A DNA stretch of 64,000 nt from an uncultured Alphaproteobacteria bacterium (GTDB lineage Bacteria > Pseudomonadota > Alphaproteobacteria > UBA11222): positions 186,001 to 250,000 of the forward strand of contig CAMYID010000023.1 of assembly GCA_947258435.1 (NCBI GenBank), given 5' to 3'. Position 1 is the stretch's first letter; each line of letters opens with the position of its first letter. The translations under genes were made by a program, and so were the position numbers. The notes below the pieces were generated by a model. That model had not been told where the DNA came from and did no database searches. It worked only from the letters and a program-made list of their open reading frames with translations. Shown one piece after another: positions 9,593 through 22,697 of the stretch.

Positions 9593-12500
9593 ATGCGCGT
9601 AGAGCGTCATTTTACCAAGCAGGGGCAGTCACCATATGCGGATATCGCGTTCCGCAAGACGACGAGCGAGATCCGCAACCCTGACGGATCAGTCGTCTTC
9701 AAGCTGGAAGGCATCGATGTGCCCGCCGGATGGAGCCAGGTGGCCTGCGATATTCTGGCCCAGAAATATTTCCGCAAGGCGGGCGTGCCCAAGGAGTTGC
9801 GCCCGGTTGTCGAACCGGATGTACCCGCCTGGCTGTGGCGCAGCGAGCCAGACGATGCAGCCCTTGAACGCACCGACCCGAGCAAGCGCTTTGGTTCGGA
9901 AATGGCGGCTGTACAGGTATTTGACCGGCTGGCCGGCACCTGGACTTACTGGGGCTGGAAAGGCGGCTATTTCGACGCCGAGGAAGATGCCCGCGCCTTC
10001 TTTGACGAGCTGCGTTACATGCTGGCGCATCAGATGTGCGCACCAAACAGCCCGCAATGGTTCAATACCGGCCTGCACTGGGCCTATGGCATCGACGGCC
10101 CGCCCCAGGGCCATCATTATGTGGACCATGAGAACGGTGAGGTCAGAAAATCCGACAGCGCGTATGAACGGCCCCAGCCCCATGCCTGCTTCATCCAAAG
10201 CGCCGCCGATGACCTGGTCAATGAAGGCGGCATAATGGATTTGTGGGTGCGCGAGGCGCGCCTGTTCAAATATGGATCGGGCACGGGATCGAATTTTTCC
10301 GCATTGCGCGCGGAAAACGAGGCGTTGTCAGGCGGTGGCAAATCATCCGGCCTGATGAGCTTTTTGCGCATTGGCGACCGCGCGGCAGGTGCGATCAAAT
10401 CGGGCGGCACCACCCGGCGGGCGGCAAAAATGGTGATCGTCGACATCGATCACCCCGACATCGAAGCCTTCATCGACTGGAAAATGGTTGAGGAGCAAAA
10501 GGTCGCAGCGCTGGTTTCGGGCTCGAAACTGCTGGACAAGCATCTGAATGCCATCATGCGCGCCTGCCATAATTGTGAAGGCGATGGCGATGACTGCTTC
10601 GATCCGAAGAAAAACCCCGCATTGCGGCGTGAAATCCGTAATGCGCGGACGGTCATGGTGCCCGAAAATTATATTCAGCGGGTTATTCAGTTCGCCCGCC
10701 AGGGTTATCAGACGATCGATGTCCCGACCTATGATACGGACTGGGATTCAGAAGCTTATCTGACCGTTTCGGGACAAAATTCCAATAATTCGGTCCGTGT
10801 GACCGACGAATTTCTGCGCGCGGTGGAAAGCGATGCGGAATGGTCATTGCACCGGCGTACAGACGGACGGGCCGCAAAGACACTTCAGGCACGCGATCTG
10901 TGGCAGAAAATCGGAGAGGCGGCCTGGGCTTCCGCCGATCCGGGGCTGCAATATCACACCACCATCAATGACTGGCATACCTGCCCCAAAAGCGGGCCGA
11001 TCCGGGCATCCAATCCCTGCTCGGAATATATGTTCCTCGATGACACCGCCTGCAATCTGGCATCGCTCAACCTGATGCAGTTTCAGCGCGAGGATGGCAC
11101 TTTCGATGTCGGCGCCTTCTCCCACGGGGTCAGGCTGTGGACGATCGTGCTTGAAATCTCGGTGATGATGGCGCAGTTCCCGTCTGAAAAAATTGCCGAA
11201 CTTTCCTATGCCTACCGGACGCTTGGTCTGGGCTTTGCCAACCTTGGCGGTCTTCTGATGGCCTCGGGCCTGTCCTATGACAGCATCGAAGGCCGCGCAC
11301 TCGCCGGCGCAATCTCCGCGCTGATGACGGGCGTTTCCTACGACACCTCGGCCGATATGGCAGCCCAGCTCGGGGCATTTCCCGGTTATGCGCAGAACGC
11401 CCCGCATATGTTACGCGTGATGCGCAATCACCGGCGCGCAGCCCATGGAGAGGCAGCCGGCTACGAAGCTCTGAACACCTTGCCCGTACCGCTTGATATT
11501 GCCAATTGCCCCGATGCCGCACTCACCCGGGCGGCGGCGGATGCCTGGGACAGAGTCGTTGAAAAAGGCACAGAGCACGGTTTCCGCAATGCGCAGGCAA
11601 CGGTGATCGCCCCGACGGGCACCATTGGTCTGGTGATGGATTGCGACACGACGGGCATCGAACCTGATTTCGCGCTGGTCAAATTCAAGAAGCTGGCAGG
11701 CGGCGGTTATTTCAAGATCATCAACCGGACCGTCCCGCAAGCCCTGACAAAGCTTGGCTATAACAGCGCGCAGATTGAAGACATCATTGCCTATGCCGTG
11801 GGACATGGCACCCTGCGCAACGCGCCGGGGGTCAGCCATGATGCGCTGCGCGAACGCGGCTTCGGCGATGCCGAGCTCGAAGCGATCGAGGCAGGCCTTG
11901 GCGCGGCCTTCGACATCAAATTTGCCTTCAACAAATGGACCCTGGGCGACGAATTCTGTGAGCAGATATTGGGCCTGTCGGAAGCACAACTGACCGACCC
12001 CAGTTTCGATATGCTGCGTGCACTGGGCTTTAGTGCGCTCGACATCGAAGCGGCCAATCTTTATTGCAGCGGCGCGATGACCCTTGAGGGTGCGCCGCAT
12101 CTTAAAGCGGAGCATCTGCCCGTATTTGACTGCGCCAATCCCTGTGGCCGGATCGGCAAGCGCTATCTCAGCGTTGACAGCCATATTGAAATGATGGCTG
12201 CCTGCCAGCCATTTATTTCCGGTGCCATCTCAAAAACCATCAACATGCCCAATGATGCGACTGTCGATGATTGCGTCGCCGCCTATACAAAATCCTGGCA
12301 GCTTGCGCTGAAGGCCAACGCACTTTATCGCGATGGCTCGAAGCTGAGCCAGCCGCTGAATGCGCAATTGCTCGGCGACGATCTGGACGATGCGCAAGAG
12401 GCGGTCGAGGAAATCGCCCACGCGCCTGCGGCGGAAAAAGCGCAGGCCGTCGTCGAACGTATTGCGGCCCAACAGCATTCGGAAAACGAGCTGGGCGAAT

Positions 12501-13270
12501 CTTCGCGTGGCACGCGCAGAAAGCTGCCGCATCGGCGCAAGGGCTATACCCAGAAAGCGGTTGTCGGTGGCCACAAGGTATATCTGCGGACCGGCGAATA
12601 TGAAGATGGTAGTCTGGGGGAAATTTTCGTCGATATGCATAAGGAAGGCGCCGCCTTCCGAAGCCTGATGAACAATTACGCCATTGCTGTTTCAATCGGT
12701 CTGCAATATGGCGTGCCGCTTGATGAATTTGTCGATGCCTTCACCTTCACACGGTTCGAACCGGCCGGCATGGTGACCGGTAATGACGCGATCAAGAGCG
12801 CCACATCCATCGTTGATTACCTGTTCCGGGAACTTGCGATTTCATATCTTGATCGCACCGACCTTGCGCATGTCGAACCGGATGAAGTCCGGTTCGATGC
12901 GGTCGGCAGTGCGGCGGAGGAAGTCTCCGGACAGGTTCAGCGAGTGGCCAGTACAGGTTTTGTCCGTAACAAGCTTGTGGTACTGGCCGGCGGCGCATCG
13001 CGGGCAGCCGCAAGCGCGGCGGAAGAAATTGTCGCCGAAACAGCCAATGTTGTGGCCGAAATGGGGGCCACGACCGACCTGCTTGCAGTCAGCTCCACAA
13101 CCGCACTTGCCGGAGGCAAGGGCGGCACCACGCGGACCGATCTGATGGTGGAAGCCCGAATTCGCGGCTATGAAGGTGAGAATTGCGGGGAGTGCGGCAA
13201 TTTCACCCTTGTCCGGAACGGCACCTGCCTGAAATGCGACACATGCGGCGCGACAAGCGGCTGCTCATGA
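9593..13270 (+). CDS. nrdJ: Vitamin B12-dependent ribonucleoside-diphosphate reductase
   Basis: Class II RNR architecture: [34 protein letters not shown]-terminal [31 protein letters not shown] 9593 preferred over the TTG at 9584. Confidence 0.95.
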   Translation: MRVERHFTKQGQSPYADIAFRKTTSEIRNPDGSVVFKLEGIDVPAGWSQVACDILAQKYFRKAGVPKELRPVVEPDVPAWLWRSEPDDAALERTDPSKRFGSEMAAVQVFDRLAGTWTYWGWKGGYFDAEEDARAFFDELRYMLAHQMCAPNSPQWFNTGLHWAYGIDGPPQGHHYVDHENGEVRKSDSAYERPQPHACFIQSAADDLVNEGGIMDLWVREARLFKYGSGTGSNFSALRAENEALSGGGKSSGLMSFLRIGDRAAGAIKSGGTTRRAAKMVIVDIDHPDIEAFIDWKMVEEQKVAALVSGSKLLDKHLNAIMRACHNCEGDGDDCFDPKKNPALRREIRNARTVMVPENYIQRVIQFARQGYQTIDVPTYDTDWDSEAYLTVSGQNSNNSVRVTDEFLRAVESDAEWSLHRRTDGRAAKTLQARDLWQKIGEAAWASADPGLQYHTTINDWHTCPKSGPIRASNPCSEYMFLDDTACNLASLNLMQFQREDGTFDVGAFSHGVRLWTIVLEISVMMAQFPSEKIAELSYAYRTLGLGFANLGGLLMASGLSYDSIEGRALAGAISALMTGVSYDTSADMAAQLGAFPGYAQNAPHMLRVMRNHRRAAHGEAAGYEALNTLPVPLDIANCPDAALTRAAADAWDRVVEKGTEHGFRNAQATVIAPTGTIGLVMDCDTTGIEPDFALVKFKKLAGGGYFKIINRTVPQALTKLGYNSAQIEDIIAYAVGHGTLRNAPGVSHDALRERGFGDAELEAIEAGLGAAFDIKFAFNKWTLGDEFCEQILGLSEAQLTDPSFDMLRALGFSALDIEAANLYCSGAMTLEGAPHLKAEHLPVFDCANPCGRIGKRYLSVDSHIEMMAACQPFISGAISKTINMPNDATVDDCVAAYTKSWQLALKANALYRDGSKLSQPLNAQLLGDDLDDAQEAVEEIAHAPAAEKAQAVVERIAAQQHSENELGESSRGTRRKLPHRRKGYTQKAVVGGHKVYLRTGEYEDGSLGEIFVDMHKEGAAFRSLMNNYAIAVSIGLQYGVPLDEFVDAFTFTRFEPAGMVTGNDAIKSATSIVDYLFRELAISYLDRTDLAHVEPDEVRFDAVGSAAEEVSGQVQRVASTGFVRNKLVVLAGGASRAAASAAEEIVAETANVVAEMGATTDLLAVSSTTALAGGKGGTTRTDLMVEARIRGYEGENCGECGNFTLVRNGTCLKCDTCGATSGCS

Positions 13271-13426
13271 ACACAGGCTGTTGTTATTTCGTTATCCGGT
13301 CAGGATCGGAGTGCTGCGGCAACCAGATAGGGAAATGCTACACAAGAATATGTAGCGGCGTCATCGCCAGTTAGTTGCGTTGCGTACCTCCGAGAGAGTC
13401 ATCATCGGAGTCTTCCCTGCTGAACT

Positions 13427-13456
13427 GGGCCGCTTTAACAAGCGGCCCTTTTTTTT
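13427..13456 (+). terminator. Rho-independent terminator downstream of nrdJ
   Basis: GGGCCGC-TTTAACAA-GCGGCCC followed by eight T. Confidence 0.88.
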
Positions 13457-13538
13457 ACCATCGGAAAACAACGAAATCCTGCTGATTTGCATCGCACGGG
13501 TTAAGCCTTCATTCATCAAACTCCCCGATGCTCTGCAT

Positions 13539-14765
13539 ATGGGCGCGCAGAAGGATACCGGACCGCGGTTGCAGGTCTTCATGGCCCGGGACGATGCTGC
13601 CCGGGATCGGGTATTTGCGTTTCGCTATCGGATATTGGTGGAAGCATCCGGCCTTGAGCCGAATTATGCGGACCATAAGACAAGAATGGTCCGCGAACCG
13701 CTCGATCACGGGGCATTGCAGATCTATGTCACGGATATGGAAAGCGGGGAGACAGCCGCAGCCCTGCGGCTGAATGCCGGCGCACTGGACAGCAAGATCA
13801 GCGATATCGGCAATCTGGACGGTTTCGGACCCTTCAGGGAATTTGGTGCAAGCGCGCTGACAATGACAAGCATGCTTGTCATTGCACAGAAATACCAGAC
13901 AAGCTCCGCCGCATCGCTCGCCATTAGCGCGGCCTATAAAATGGCCCGCAAATGCGGCAGCCAGTTCGATTTTACCCAATGCGTCCCTGAAATGCTGCCG
14001 CTGTATCAGAAGCTCGGTTACCGCAAGTTCCGCGAAAATTTCATGGATGATGCGCTGGGCTATCAGGTGCCGCTGGTTCTGGTGACGCAGGATTACGGAC
14101 ATCTGACATTTGTCCGCTCGCCGCTGGGCGCTATTGCACGCAAGATGGATAACTCATCTGAAACCGCAAGCTGGTTTATCAGGAATTTTCCCGATTATGC
14201 CAATGTCCCCATTGAATCGACACTGAATGACGAAGATTTCTGGTATCTGCTGGCGCGCAAGCTGAACCAGTCACCCTTGGCGGGCATTACGTTGCTCGAC
14301 GGGCTGACCTATAGCGAAGCCATCGAATTCATGCGCGCGGGCACTGTTCTTGATTGCCCTGAGGGCGGGCAGATCATGAAAAAGGGTCAGATCGGGCGGG
14401 AAATGTATGTTATCCTGTCAGGCGCCGTGAAAGTTCTGGCGGGTGAGGATAATGCGGTCGTCGCCACCCTTGAAAGGGGTGAATTGTTCGGCGAACTTGC
14501 CTATTTGTCCGAAGCGCCACGCACTGCGGACATCGTTGCGGCCGAAAATGTCGAGCTGCTCGTCCTTACCCAGAAAATGATGGAGAAGGCACTTGCGGAC
14601 ATGCCCGCGATTGCCGCGCGCATCCTGTTCAACCTTTCGCTGATCCTGTGCGGCCGACTGAAGCATTCAACAGACGAACTTGTTTCAGGAGCCCGCGGAC
14701 AGCCCCCCGGGGAACGCGCGGAAGAAGAGCTTCAGCCACCGTCTGAAACCGCCATGGCCGGCTAG
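13539..14765 (+). CDS. GNAT / N-acyl-amino-acid-synthase-like domain fused to a C-terminal cyclic nucleotide-binding domain
   Basis: N-terminus 'VFMARDDAARDRVFAFRYRILVEASGL' acyltransferase-like; C-terminal CNB with phosphate-binding-cassette-like FGELAYLSEAPRTADI; ATG 13539 lies after the terminator. Confidence 0.8.
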   Translation: MGAQKDTGPRLQVFMARDDAARDRVFAFRYRILVEASGLEPNYADHKTRMVREPLDHGALQIYVTDMESGETAAALRLNAGALDSKISDIGNLDGFGPFREFGASALTMTSMLVIAQKYQTSSAASLAISAAYKMARKCGSQFDFTQCVPEMLPLYQKLGYRKFRENFMDDALGYQVPLVLVTQDYGHLTFVRSPLGAIARKMDNSSETASWFIRNFPDYANVPIESTLNDEDFWYLLARKLNQSPLAGITLLDGLTYSEAIEFMRAGTVLDCPEGGQIMKKGQIGREMYVILSGAVKVLAGEDNAVVATLERGELFGELAYLSEAPRTADIVAAENVELLVLTQKMMEKALADMPAIAARILFNLSLILCGRLKHSTDELVSGARGQPPGERAEEELQPPSETAMAG

Positions 14766-14832
14766 CTGCGCCGGACGCACGGGTGGGTTACCGCAACCAA
14801 ACCGAGACATCCCCCCCGCCCGCCACGCAGGA

Positions 14833-16647
14833 TCAGCTATCCTGCTTCTTTTCAGAAGCCGGTAAAGCCAGCCGAATATGCAACTCGCGCAACTGGTGCG
14901 CGGAAACTTCTGCCGGTGCGCCGACCATCAGATCCTGCGCCTGCTGGTTCATGGGGAACATGATAACCTCCCGGATGTTGGGTTCATCGGCAAGCAGCAT
15001 GACAATCCGGTCAACCCCAGGTGCAATACCGCCATGCGGCGGGGCACCATAACGGAATGCCGAAATCATCCCGCCAAACTCACGCTCGACCGCATCCTTG
15101 TCATATCCCGCGATCCCGAACGCCTTATACATAATATCCGGACGATGGTTCCGAATGGCGCCGGAGGATAATTCGATCCCGTTACAGACAATGTCATACT
15201 GATAGGCAAGGATCGATAGCGGGTCTTCAGCATCCAGAGCGTCAAGCCCACCCTGCGGCATTGAAAACGGATTATGACCGAACTGGATGGAGCCGTCCGT
15301 TTCATCCTTCTCAAACATCGGGAAATCAACGATCCAGCAGAAGCGGAAAATATCTTTCTCGCAAATATCGAGCTGTTCCCCGATTTTCACCCGTGCAGCA
15401 CCGGCCAGCGCTGCGGCGGCATCAACCGTATCGCAGGCGAAAAACAACGCATCGCCCGGCCCGACACCGGCCTTGTCCGCCATCCGGGCCAAAATGTCAG
15501 CCGGAATAAACTTTGCGATGGGGCCCTTGCCCTGCAACTCATCGGCTTCGCCTTCGAAGATGACATAGCCCAGGCCCGGCGCCCCCATATCGGAGCGGGC
15601 CCAGTCATTCAGCTTGTCAAAGAAGCTGCGTGGCTGCCCCCCTGCGCCCGGCGCGGGAATGGCCCTCACCGCGCCACCTGCCGCAATCGGTTTCTTGAAG
15701 GCATTGAATGTCACTTCATCCAGCGCGAAGAATTCGGTCACATCGCAGATTTCGATCGGGTTGCGCAAATCCGGTTTGTCAGAACCGTATTTCAGCATTG
15801 CCTCGCGATAAGGAATGCGCGGAAATGGCAAAGGCGTTACCGCGCGGCCATCGGCAAATTCCTCAAACACCCCGTGCAGGACCGGCTCAACCGCCGCAAA
15901 AACATCATCCTGGGTGACAAAGGACATTTCGATATCAAGCTGATAGAACTCGCCCGGCGAACGGTCGGCGCGGGCATCCTCATCGCGGAAACAGGGCGCG
16001 ATCTGAAAATAGCGGTCAAAGCCCGCCACCATGATCAACTGCTTGAACTGTTGCGGCGCCTGCGGCAAGGCATAGAACTGCCCCGGATGCAGACGGCTTG
16101 GCACGAGAAAATCGCGGGCGCCTTCAGGGCTGGAAGCGGTGAGAATCGGCGTCTGAAATTCGGTAAATCCTTCTGCTTCCATACGTCGACGCAAGGCGGC
16201 GATTATCTTGCTGCGTAAAACGATATTGTTGTGCAGCGTCTCGCGCCGCAAATCGAGATAACGATAGCGCAACCGGATATCTTCAGGGTAATGCGGTTCG
16301 CCAAATACCGGCAGCGGCAGCTCTTCGGCCGCTGACATCAGTTCGCATGCATCGATGCGCACTTCCACCTGGCCTGTATCCAGCCCGGGATTTACCGTTT
16401 CCGCATCCCGCGCCATAACCCGCCCGGTTACCGTAATCACACTTTCGGCGCGCAGATGCTCGACAGATCCAAAAGCATCCGCATCAGGCTCGACCACGCA
16501 TTGGGTTAAGCCAAAATGATCGCGCAGATCGATGAACAGCAAACCGCCATGATCGCGCTTGCGGTGAACCCAGCCGGACAGGCGAACCGTCGATCCAACA
16601 TCGGATTCGCGCAGTTGGCCACAATTATGTGTACGGAACTCGTGCAT
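14833..16647 (-). CDS. aspS: Aspartate--tRNA ligase
   Basis: [46 protein letters not shown]; class II motif [14 protein letters not shown]. Confidence 0.97.
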   Translation of the reverse strand: MHEFRTHNCGQLRESDVGSTVRLSGWVHRKRDHGGLLFIDLRDHFGLTQCVVEPDADAFGSVEHLRAESVITVTGRVMARDAETVNPGLDTGQVEVRIDACELMSAAEELPLPVFGEPHYPEDIRLRYRYLDLRRETLHNNIVLRSKIIAALRRRMEAEGFTEFQTPILTASSPEGARDFLVPSRLHPGQFYALPQAPQQFKQLIMVAGFDRYFQIAPCFRDEDARADRSPGEFYQLDIEMSFVTQDDVFAAVEPVLHGVFEEFADGRAVTPLPFPRIPYREAMLKYGSDKPDLRNPIEICDVTEFFALDEVTFNAFKKPIAAGGAVRAIPAPGAGGQPRSFFDKLNDWARSDMGAPGLGYVIFEGEADELQGKGPIAKFIPADILARMADKAGVGPGDALFFACDTVDAAAALAGAARVKIGEQLDICEKDIFRFCWIVDFPMFEKDETDGSIQFGHNPFSMPQGGLDALDAEDPLSILAYQYDIVCNGIELSSGAIRNHRPDIMYKAFGIAGYDKDAVEREFGGMISAFRYGAPPHGGIAPGVDRIVMLLADEPNIREVIMFPMNQQAQDLMVGAPAEVSAHQLRELHIRLALPASEKKQDS

Positions 16648-16761
16648 TGTCTCCTATTCCCTTATGGCTGGCGGAGAAGCGCATGGATGATGACGCCTGT
16701 CAAGCCTGCGCCGTCGCTTTTCACGCGACGAAGGCGTCCTGTTCAGGTATAGCTTGCTGCC

Positions 16762-17919
16762 ATGCGTGTGATTACCGATACCGCAGCCTTGAGTGAATGC
16801 TGCAACAGACTGGCCAAAGCTGAATTCATCACTGTCGATACGGAATTTATCCGGGACAAGACCTACTGGCCCCGGCTGTGTCTTATTCAAATCGCCGGTC
16901 CTGAAGACGAGCTGATTATCGACCCGCTGGCCGAAACCATCGACCTGGCGCCATTTTACTGGCTGATGGCGCAAGAGTCAGTGATCAAGGTCTTTCACGC
17001 CGCCCGTCAGGACGTGGAAATATTCTTTCATGAGGGACAGACAATTCCCGCCCCATTGTTCGATACACAGGTCGCCGCCATGGTATGCGGCTTTGGCGAT
17101 TCGATTGGCTATGACAATCTGGTGCGGAAAATTCTCAACCGACGGATCGACAAGAGTTCGCGCTTCAGCGATTGGGCGCGCCGCCCGCTGACCGAGCGGC
17201 AGCTCAATTACGCCATTCAGGATGTCACGCATCTGCGCCAGGTCTATGAATGGCTGCGTGAGAAGCTGGACGAGAACGAACGCGCACATTGGCTGCAGGA
17301 AGAAATGGCAATTCTCACAGCCCCCTCCACCTATGAGATGCGCCCGGAAGATGCCTGGCTACGGATCAAGGCACGCGGTGCCAATCGCCGTTTTCTGGGG
17401 GTCCTCAAGCATGTAGCCGCGTGGCGCGAGCAAGCGGCGCAGGACCGGGACATTCCGCGCAACAGGGTATTACGCGATGAAGCACTTGTGGAAATCGCCG
17501 GGCACCCGCCCAAATCGATCAAAGAGCTTGGCAATCTGCGCAATGTTCCCAAGGGTGTTGCCGAAGGCCGGCTCGGTCAGGCATTGCTGGCGGCCATTTT
17601 TGAAGGCGTGGCTCTGGATGACGCGGAACTGCCGGCCCTGCCCAGAAAACCCGTTGCGACAGCGAATAACGGTTCGCTTATCGAACTGATGAAGGTGTTG
17701 CTGAAACGACAATGTGAAGATGCCGGGGTCGCGCCCCGGCTTGTCGCGAATGCAGCAGATCTTGAACTGATTGCCGCCGATGACAATGCGCCGGTGCCGG
17801 CATTGTCAGGTTGGCGCAATGAACTGTTCGGGCAGGCTGCACTACGCCTCAAACATGGCAAACTGGCACTTGCGGCGGATGGCAAGACGGTACGGCTGAT
17901 ACCGCTTGATGCCGAATAG
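16762..17919 (+). CDS. rnd: Ribonuclease D
   Basis: FITVDTEFIRDKTYWPRLCLIQIA, DTQVAAMVCGFGDSIGYDNLV; HRDC region. Confidence 0.95.
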   Translation: MRVITDTAALSECCNRLAKAEFITVDTEFIRDKTYWPRLCLIQIAGPEDELIIDPLAETIDLAPFYWLMAQESVIKVFHAARQDVEIFFHEGQTIPAPLFDTQVAAMVCGFGDSIGYDNLVRKILNRRIDKSSRFSDWARRPLTERQLNYAIQDVTHLRQVYEWLREKLDENERAHWLQEEMAILTAPSTYEMRPEDAWLRIKARGANRRFLGVLKHVAAWREQAAQDRDIPRNRVLRDEALVEIAGHPPKSIKELGNLRNVPKGVAEGRLGQALLAAIFEGVALDDAELPALPRKPVATANNGSLIELMKVLLKRQCEDAGVAPRLVANAADLELIAADDNAPVPALSGWRNELFGQAALRLKHGKLALAADGKTVRLIPLDAE

Positions 17920-17945
17920 GCCACGGCACACCCCGCGCCAACCGC

Positions 17946-19481
17946 TCAGCAAATATCGATGCGCGGTGTAAGATCGAGAGCCTGTGCCAGCTGACGCAGC
18001 CGCTTCTGCAGCACTTCCCCGTTCAGATCGGCAAATTTTTCGGGAATGCTGAGGATCAGCTCCGCATCCCCGACAGAAAGCGGACAGTCGCGCAGAACAC
18101 CGGCCGTCCCCCCTGACAGGGTATGCGCGAGCCGCAGCGCGCGCCCCAATATACGCGCGCCCGACGCCGCCTCCCCTGCAAAATCGAGATAGGCGCTGAT
18201 CGGCCCCTCTGCCGGTTCGGTCTTATAGCGGAAATATATCGCGATACCGAGCAAAGCCCGCCCCAGATGATTGATTCCGACAAAGGGCGAATTCATCACC
18301 TCTGCCATGCTGTGATCGGCCCGGTGGTCAGGATGCACACGCCAGCCAATGTCCGACAGCAGACACGCACAGCGTCGCAAACGTTGTGAGGAGTCGCTTT
18401 CTTTGGCAAAAAGGGGATCGGTCCAGCTGATGATTTCATCCGCATGCTCAGGAAACCGGCCCAAAGCCACGCCCTTTTCCTCGCATGCGGTCAGCAACGG
18501 ATCACGCTCGCGCACCCTGGCTGCAAGCTGATCGAACAACAGGCCTTCGCGCAAGCCGTAGGATGAAAAGACGATCCGCCGCACACCCGTGATTTTCAGC
18601 AAACGGTTCAGAACCAGCGCACCTGTCGCCGCAGTTGTTTGTCGCGATTTCGGCAGCCCCTTGATCAGCCCGATCTGGCCTGGATCCATATTGGAAACCC
18701 GCTCCGTCAAACGCATCGCATCCTGCGCCAGCACGTTATATTCGTGGATAACCCGGATCGGGTGGTCGATTGCCGCCATATGCGCCTGCGCAAGCGCGCG
18801 CCACGACCCGCCGACCGCATAAAGGGTCTTGCCCTTGAAATTTTTCAGCCAGCGTTGCTTTGCAAAAGACTGCGTCACGCATTTCCGGCGCGCGCGAACA
18901 GAGCCGTCAAACTGCGCCTGCAGCCGAACCGGACCGAGCGGCAATGTGATTGCATTGCCACATTCGGCCTCACCGATGCCCACAAGTTCCAGACTGCCAC
19001 CGCCCAGATCGCCAACAAGCCCCGAAGCCCGCGGATTACCCGCCAACACGCCAAGTGCCGCCAGGCGCGCCTCATCCAGCCCTGAGATCAACCTGACATC
19101 AAAGCCGCTTTCGCTACTCAACTTCTTGACGAATTCGGCACCATTTTCCGCATCACGCACCGCTGCAGTGGCGACTGCCTGTACCTGATCGACCTGCATG
19201 GCATCAAGCAGCAATGCAAACCGGCGCAATGTCGCAACCGCCCGGTCTGCGGCTTCCTCATCGATCTTACCGGTCGCAGAAACACTCCGCCCCAGCCCGC
19301 AAAACACCTTTTCGTTGAATAGCGGCAAGGGCGTACGCCGTAACCCGTCATAGACGACAAGACGGACCGAGTTGGAACCGATATCGACAACGGCGATATG
19401 GTTCCGTGTATCAGGGGAGTTCAACTGCGGCGTTACACCCGCCGCACTCACCATGGCCAACTCACGCGCCACACTAATCAT
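17946..19481 (-). CDS. ppx: Exopolyphosphatase / Ppx-GppA phosphatase
   Basis: [29 protein letters not shown]; downstream of and overlapping ppk. Confidence 0.93.
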   Translation of the reverse strand: MISVARELAMVSAAGVTPQLNSPDTRNHIAVVDIGSNSVRLVVYDGLRRTPLPLFNEKVFCGLGRSVSATGKIDEEAADRAVATLRRFALLLDAMQVDQVQAVATAAVRDAENGAEFVKKLSSESGFDVRLISGLDEARLAALGVLAGNPRASGLVGDLGGGSLELVGIGEAECGNAITLPLGPVRLQAQFDGSVRARRKCVTQSFAKQRWLKNFKGKTLYAVGGSWRALAQAHMAAIDHPIRVIHEYNVLAQDAMRLTERVSNMDPGQIGLIKGLPKSRQTTAATGALVLNRLLKITGVRRIVFSSYGLREGLLFDQLAARVRERDPLLTACEEKGVALGRFPEHADEIISWTDPLFAKESDSSQRLRRCACLLSDIGWRVHPDHRADHSMAEVMNSPFVGINHLGRALLGIAIYFRYKTEPAEGPISAYLDFAGEAASGARILGRALRLAHTLSGGTAGVLRDCPLSVGDAELILSIPEKFADLNGEVLQKRLRQLAQALDLTPRIDIC

Positions 19482-21678
19482 TCTTTACGGAATCTCCGAA
19501 CAATGCCAAGGGCTTATCCCGCGCAATCGCCTGCCCGCGCCCTGACAGGCTTGGGTTCGTCATAAAGTAGTTATGCGCGGTAAATGGCGCCTCCCCTTCC
19601 TTTGGGGTACGCCGAACATAGCTGTCGTCAGACATCAACACCCAGCTCTGCATATTGTCTTTCAGATTTGCCATCATCACCTGATCAAGGATCTGCCGGT
19701 GAACGGTCGCATTCTCAATCGGCACCAGGGTTTCAACGCGGAAATCCAGGTTACGCGGCATAAGGTCCGCCGATCCAATATAGATTGCCGCCTGGTCGGA
19801 CGGCAATCCATAGCCGTTGCCAAAACAGAAAATGCGTGCATGCTCAAGATAGCGGCCAACGATACTCATGACGCGAATATTATCCGACATACCTGGAATA
19901 CCGGCACGCAGACAACATATGCCACGGACCATCAACTCGACCTTAACGCCTGCCTGCGAAGCACGGTAAAGCGCCATAATCACCTGCGGGTCCACAAGCG
20001 AGTTCACCTTGATCCAGATGGCAGCCGGCTTACCCTGCTTCGCAAGTTCAATTTCTTTCCGGATATGGTCCATGATCTGCTGACGCAGATTGATGGGTGA
20101 AATGGCAATCTTGTTCAGCCGTGTCGGCGGCGCGTAGCCGGTGCAGTAATTAAACAGCTGCGTGGCATCGCGGCACAGTACAGGGTCAGCGGAAAATAAT
20201 GACAAGTCGGTATAAATGCGCGCATTAATCGGATGATAATTGCCTGTCCCGAAATGCACGTAAGATCGCAGTTGCTTGCTTTCGCGGCGTACCACCAGGC
20301 TGACTTTCGCGTGGGTTTTCAGGTCCATAAATCCAAATACGACCTGCACACCGGCCCGTTCAAGTTCGCGCGAAAGCTGAATATTGGCAGCCTCGTCAAA
20401 GCGTGCCTTCAGCTCGATCAGCGCGGTGACCGATGTACCGTTTTCCGCCGCCTCGATCAGCGCCTTGACGATGGGCGATTCCCGGCCTGCGCGATAAAGT
20501 GTTTGCCGGATCGCGATAACATTCGGGTCTGCCGCTGCCTGACGCAGGAACTGCACCACAACATCAAATGACTCATAAGGGTGATGGACCAGAATGTCCT
20601 TTGCCCGGATCGCGGCAAAACAGTCGCCGCCATGATCCCTGATCCGTTCGGGGAAGCGCGCATTGTAAGGCGGGAAAAGCAGATCACGGCGGCCGTCGAC
20701 AATCAGCTGCTGGGTATTTGCCAAACCCAGCATGCCATGGACATTGACGATACGAGGATCATTGACTTCGATTTCACGTACCACGAAATCACGCAGGGCC
20801 TTCGGCATGTCGGCCTCGATTTCAAGCAGTACGACATTGCCGCGCCGCCGCCGGCGCAATGCGGTTTCAAAGTTCCGCACCAGATCTTCGGCTTCTTCGT
20901 CAATTTCGATTTCGCTGTCCCGGATGACCCGGAACGCCCCGCGCGCCAGCAGTTCATAGCCCGGGAACAACCGGTCAAGGAACAGCTCAAGCATCTGCTC
21001 AAGCGCCAGAAAGCGAAACCTGCCCCGCTCCTCGCCCCAGGACGGCAGGCGGATAAAACGCGGCACTTGCTGCGGCAGCGGCAAGAGCGCGGCCATTTGC
21101 CACCCATCCGATAAACGGCGCAGCTCCATCATGATGCAGAAGCCGAAATTCGGGATGAAAGGGAATGGATGCGCGGGATCAATCGCCAGCGGGGTCAGGA
21201 CAGGGAAGAAATTCGACAGGAAAACATCTTCAAGCCATTCGCGGTCCTGCGCACTTAACTCGTCCCGCGTCAGCACAACGATTCCGGCTTCGCGCAATTC
21301 GCTCTGCAAACGTTCCCAGCTTTCAGCCTGCCCGGCCATCAGGCTGGTTGCCCGGGCGTGCACCTTGGCAAGCTGTTCCGCAGGCCCCAGCCCGTCCTGG
21401 CTTAACTGCTCAACGCCGGCCTTGACCTGCGCATGCAGCCCGGCGACACGAACCGTATAGAACTCATCCAGATTCGATGCGGAGATAGACAAAAAGCGCA
21501 GCCGTTCAAGCACCGGGTGATTGGTGTTATTGGCTTCCTCCAACACGCGCTGATTGAACGCCAGCCAGGAAATCTCCCGATTGATGAACAGCTCCTCAGG
21601 CTCCAGTTTCGACAAGTTCATCGGCTTGGCCAGAACCTTGCCACCCTTGCTATCTGACTGTTTTGCAACCTCGCTCAC
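19474..21678 (-). CDS. ppk1: Polyphosphate kinase 1
   Basis: [62 protein letters not shown]. Confidence 0.97.
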   Translation of the reverse strand: MSEVAKQSDSKGGKVLAKPMNLSKLEPEELFINREISWLAFNQRVLEEANNTNHPVLERLRFLSISASNLDEFYTVRVAGLHAQVKAGVEQLSQDGLGPAEQLAKVHARATSLMAGQAESWERLQSELREAGIVVLTRDELSAQDREWLEDVFLSNFFPVLTPLAIDPAHPFPFIPNFGFCIMMELRRLSDGWQMAALLPLPQQVPRFIRLPSWGEERGRFRFLALEQMLELFLDRLFPGYELLARGAFRVIRDSEIEIDEEAEDLVRNFETALRRRRRGNVVLLEIEADMPKALRDFVVREIEVNDPRIVNVHGMLGLANTQQLIVDGRRDLLFPPYNARFPERIRDHGGDCFAAIRAKDILVHHPYESFDVVVQFLRQAAADPNVIAIRQTLYRAGRESPIVKALIEAAENGTSVTALIELKARFDEAANIQLSRELERAGVQVVFGFMDLKTHAKVSLVVRRESKQLRSYVHFGTGNYHPINARIYTDLSLFSADPVLCRDATQLFNYCTGYAPPTRLNKIAISPINLRQQIMDHIRKEIELAKQGKPAAIWIKVNSLVDPQVIMALYRASQAGVKVELMVRGICCLRAGIPGMSDNIRVMSIVGRYLEHARIFCFGNGYGLPSDQAAIYIGSADLMPRNLDFRVETLVPIENATVHRQILDQVMMANLKDNMQSWVLMSDDSYVRRTPKEGEAPFTAHNYFMTNPSLSGRGQAIARDKPLALFGDSVKND

Positions 21679-21873
21679 CCCGGGCTCCTATCTCGCATAT
21701 GCTGGTTTTTGCCATCATAAGTCGGTTTAGTGAATGCAAAATGACAAACATCACAGATCCGACGCCCGGCAATCAGCCCCGAAAGGACAAATGCCGCCCC
21801 GACACCGGTCGGGCACTGAAACACCAGGCCCTGTCAGCTCGAAGCCTGTAGCGCGCTTCAGGCCTGTATCACG

Positions 21874-22650
21874 CTATAGCGTGCCGCGGAAATCACCGCC
21901 ATCCATGACCAGGTTCTGACCGGTAATGAAGCCTGCATACCGGCTGCATAAAAAGGCACAGGCGGCCCCGAATTCATCGGGATCGCCGAACCGGCCCGCC
22001 GGATTTGCCGAAGCCGCCGCCGCTGCAACCTCATTTATATCCTGCCCCGGTTGTGTCCGCGCCAAAAACCCGCCGCGCAGCCTGTCGGTATCGAACGGGC
22101 CGGGCAGCAGATTATTGATCGTCACATTGTGCCGCACCGTTTCACGCGACAATCCCGCGACAAAACCGGTCAGCCCCGCCCGCATACCATTCGACAAGGC
22201 AAGCGCGGGAATGGGATTTTTCACAGCCGCGCTGGTAATATTCACGATCCGACCGAATTTTCGTTCGATCATGCCGTCAACGGTCTGCCGGATCAGCTCA
22301 ATCGCGCTGAACATGTTGCCGTCAAACGCGCCAAGCCAGTCATCGCGATCAAATTTGCGAAAATCCCCCGGCGGCGGACCACCGCTGTTGCAGACAAGGA
22401 TATCAGGCTCGGCACAGGCTGAAAGCGCATTTGAACGGCCTTCGGCGCTCGCCATGTCACCGACGGCGATACTGACCTCAGCACCGGTTTCATCGCGAAT
22501 TGCCTGCGCTGTCTGGCTCAGGGTTTCTTCCGTCCGCGCAGTAATGGTGACGATTGCCCCTTCGCGTGCCAGATGCGTGGCGCAGGCACGGCCGAGCCCC
22601 TTACTGGCTGCACAGACAAGCGCGCGCTTTCCCTCAACACCTAGATCCAT
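21874..22650 (-). CDS. SDR family oxidoreductase
   Basis: Rossmann GRALVCAASKGLGRA-type N-terminus and typical SDR C-terminus GAACAFLCSRYAGFITGQNLVMDGG. Confidence 0.88.
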   Translation of the reverse strand: MDLGVEGKRALVCAASKGLGRACATHLAREGAIVTITARTEETLSQTAQAIRDETGAEVSIAVGDMASAEGRSNALSACAEPDILVCNSGGPPPGDFRKFDRDDWLGAFDGNMFSAIELIRQTVDGMIERKFGRIVNITSAAVKNPIPALALSNGMRAGLTGFVAGLSRETVRHNVTINNLLPGPFDTDRLRGGFLARTQPGQDINEVAAAAASANPAGRFGDPDEFGAACAFLCSRYAGFITGQNLVMDGGDFRGTL

Positions 22651-22697
22651 TTCACCGGTTCCTTCCCCGTTTTCGCGGCCAGGCCGCGTGTTGCATC

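Noticed and set aside
15274-16218. 314-aa ORF on the + strand
   Set aside because: Antisense to aspS.
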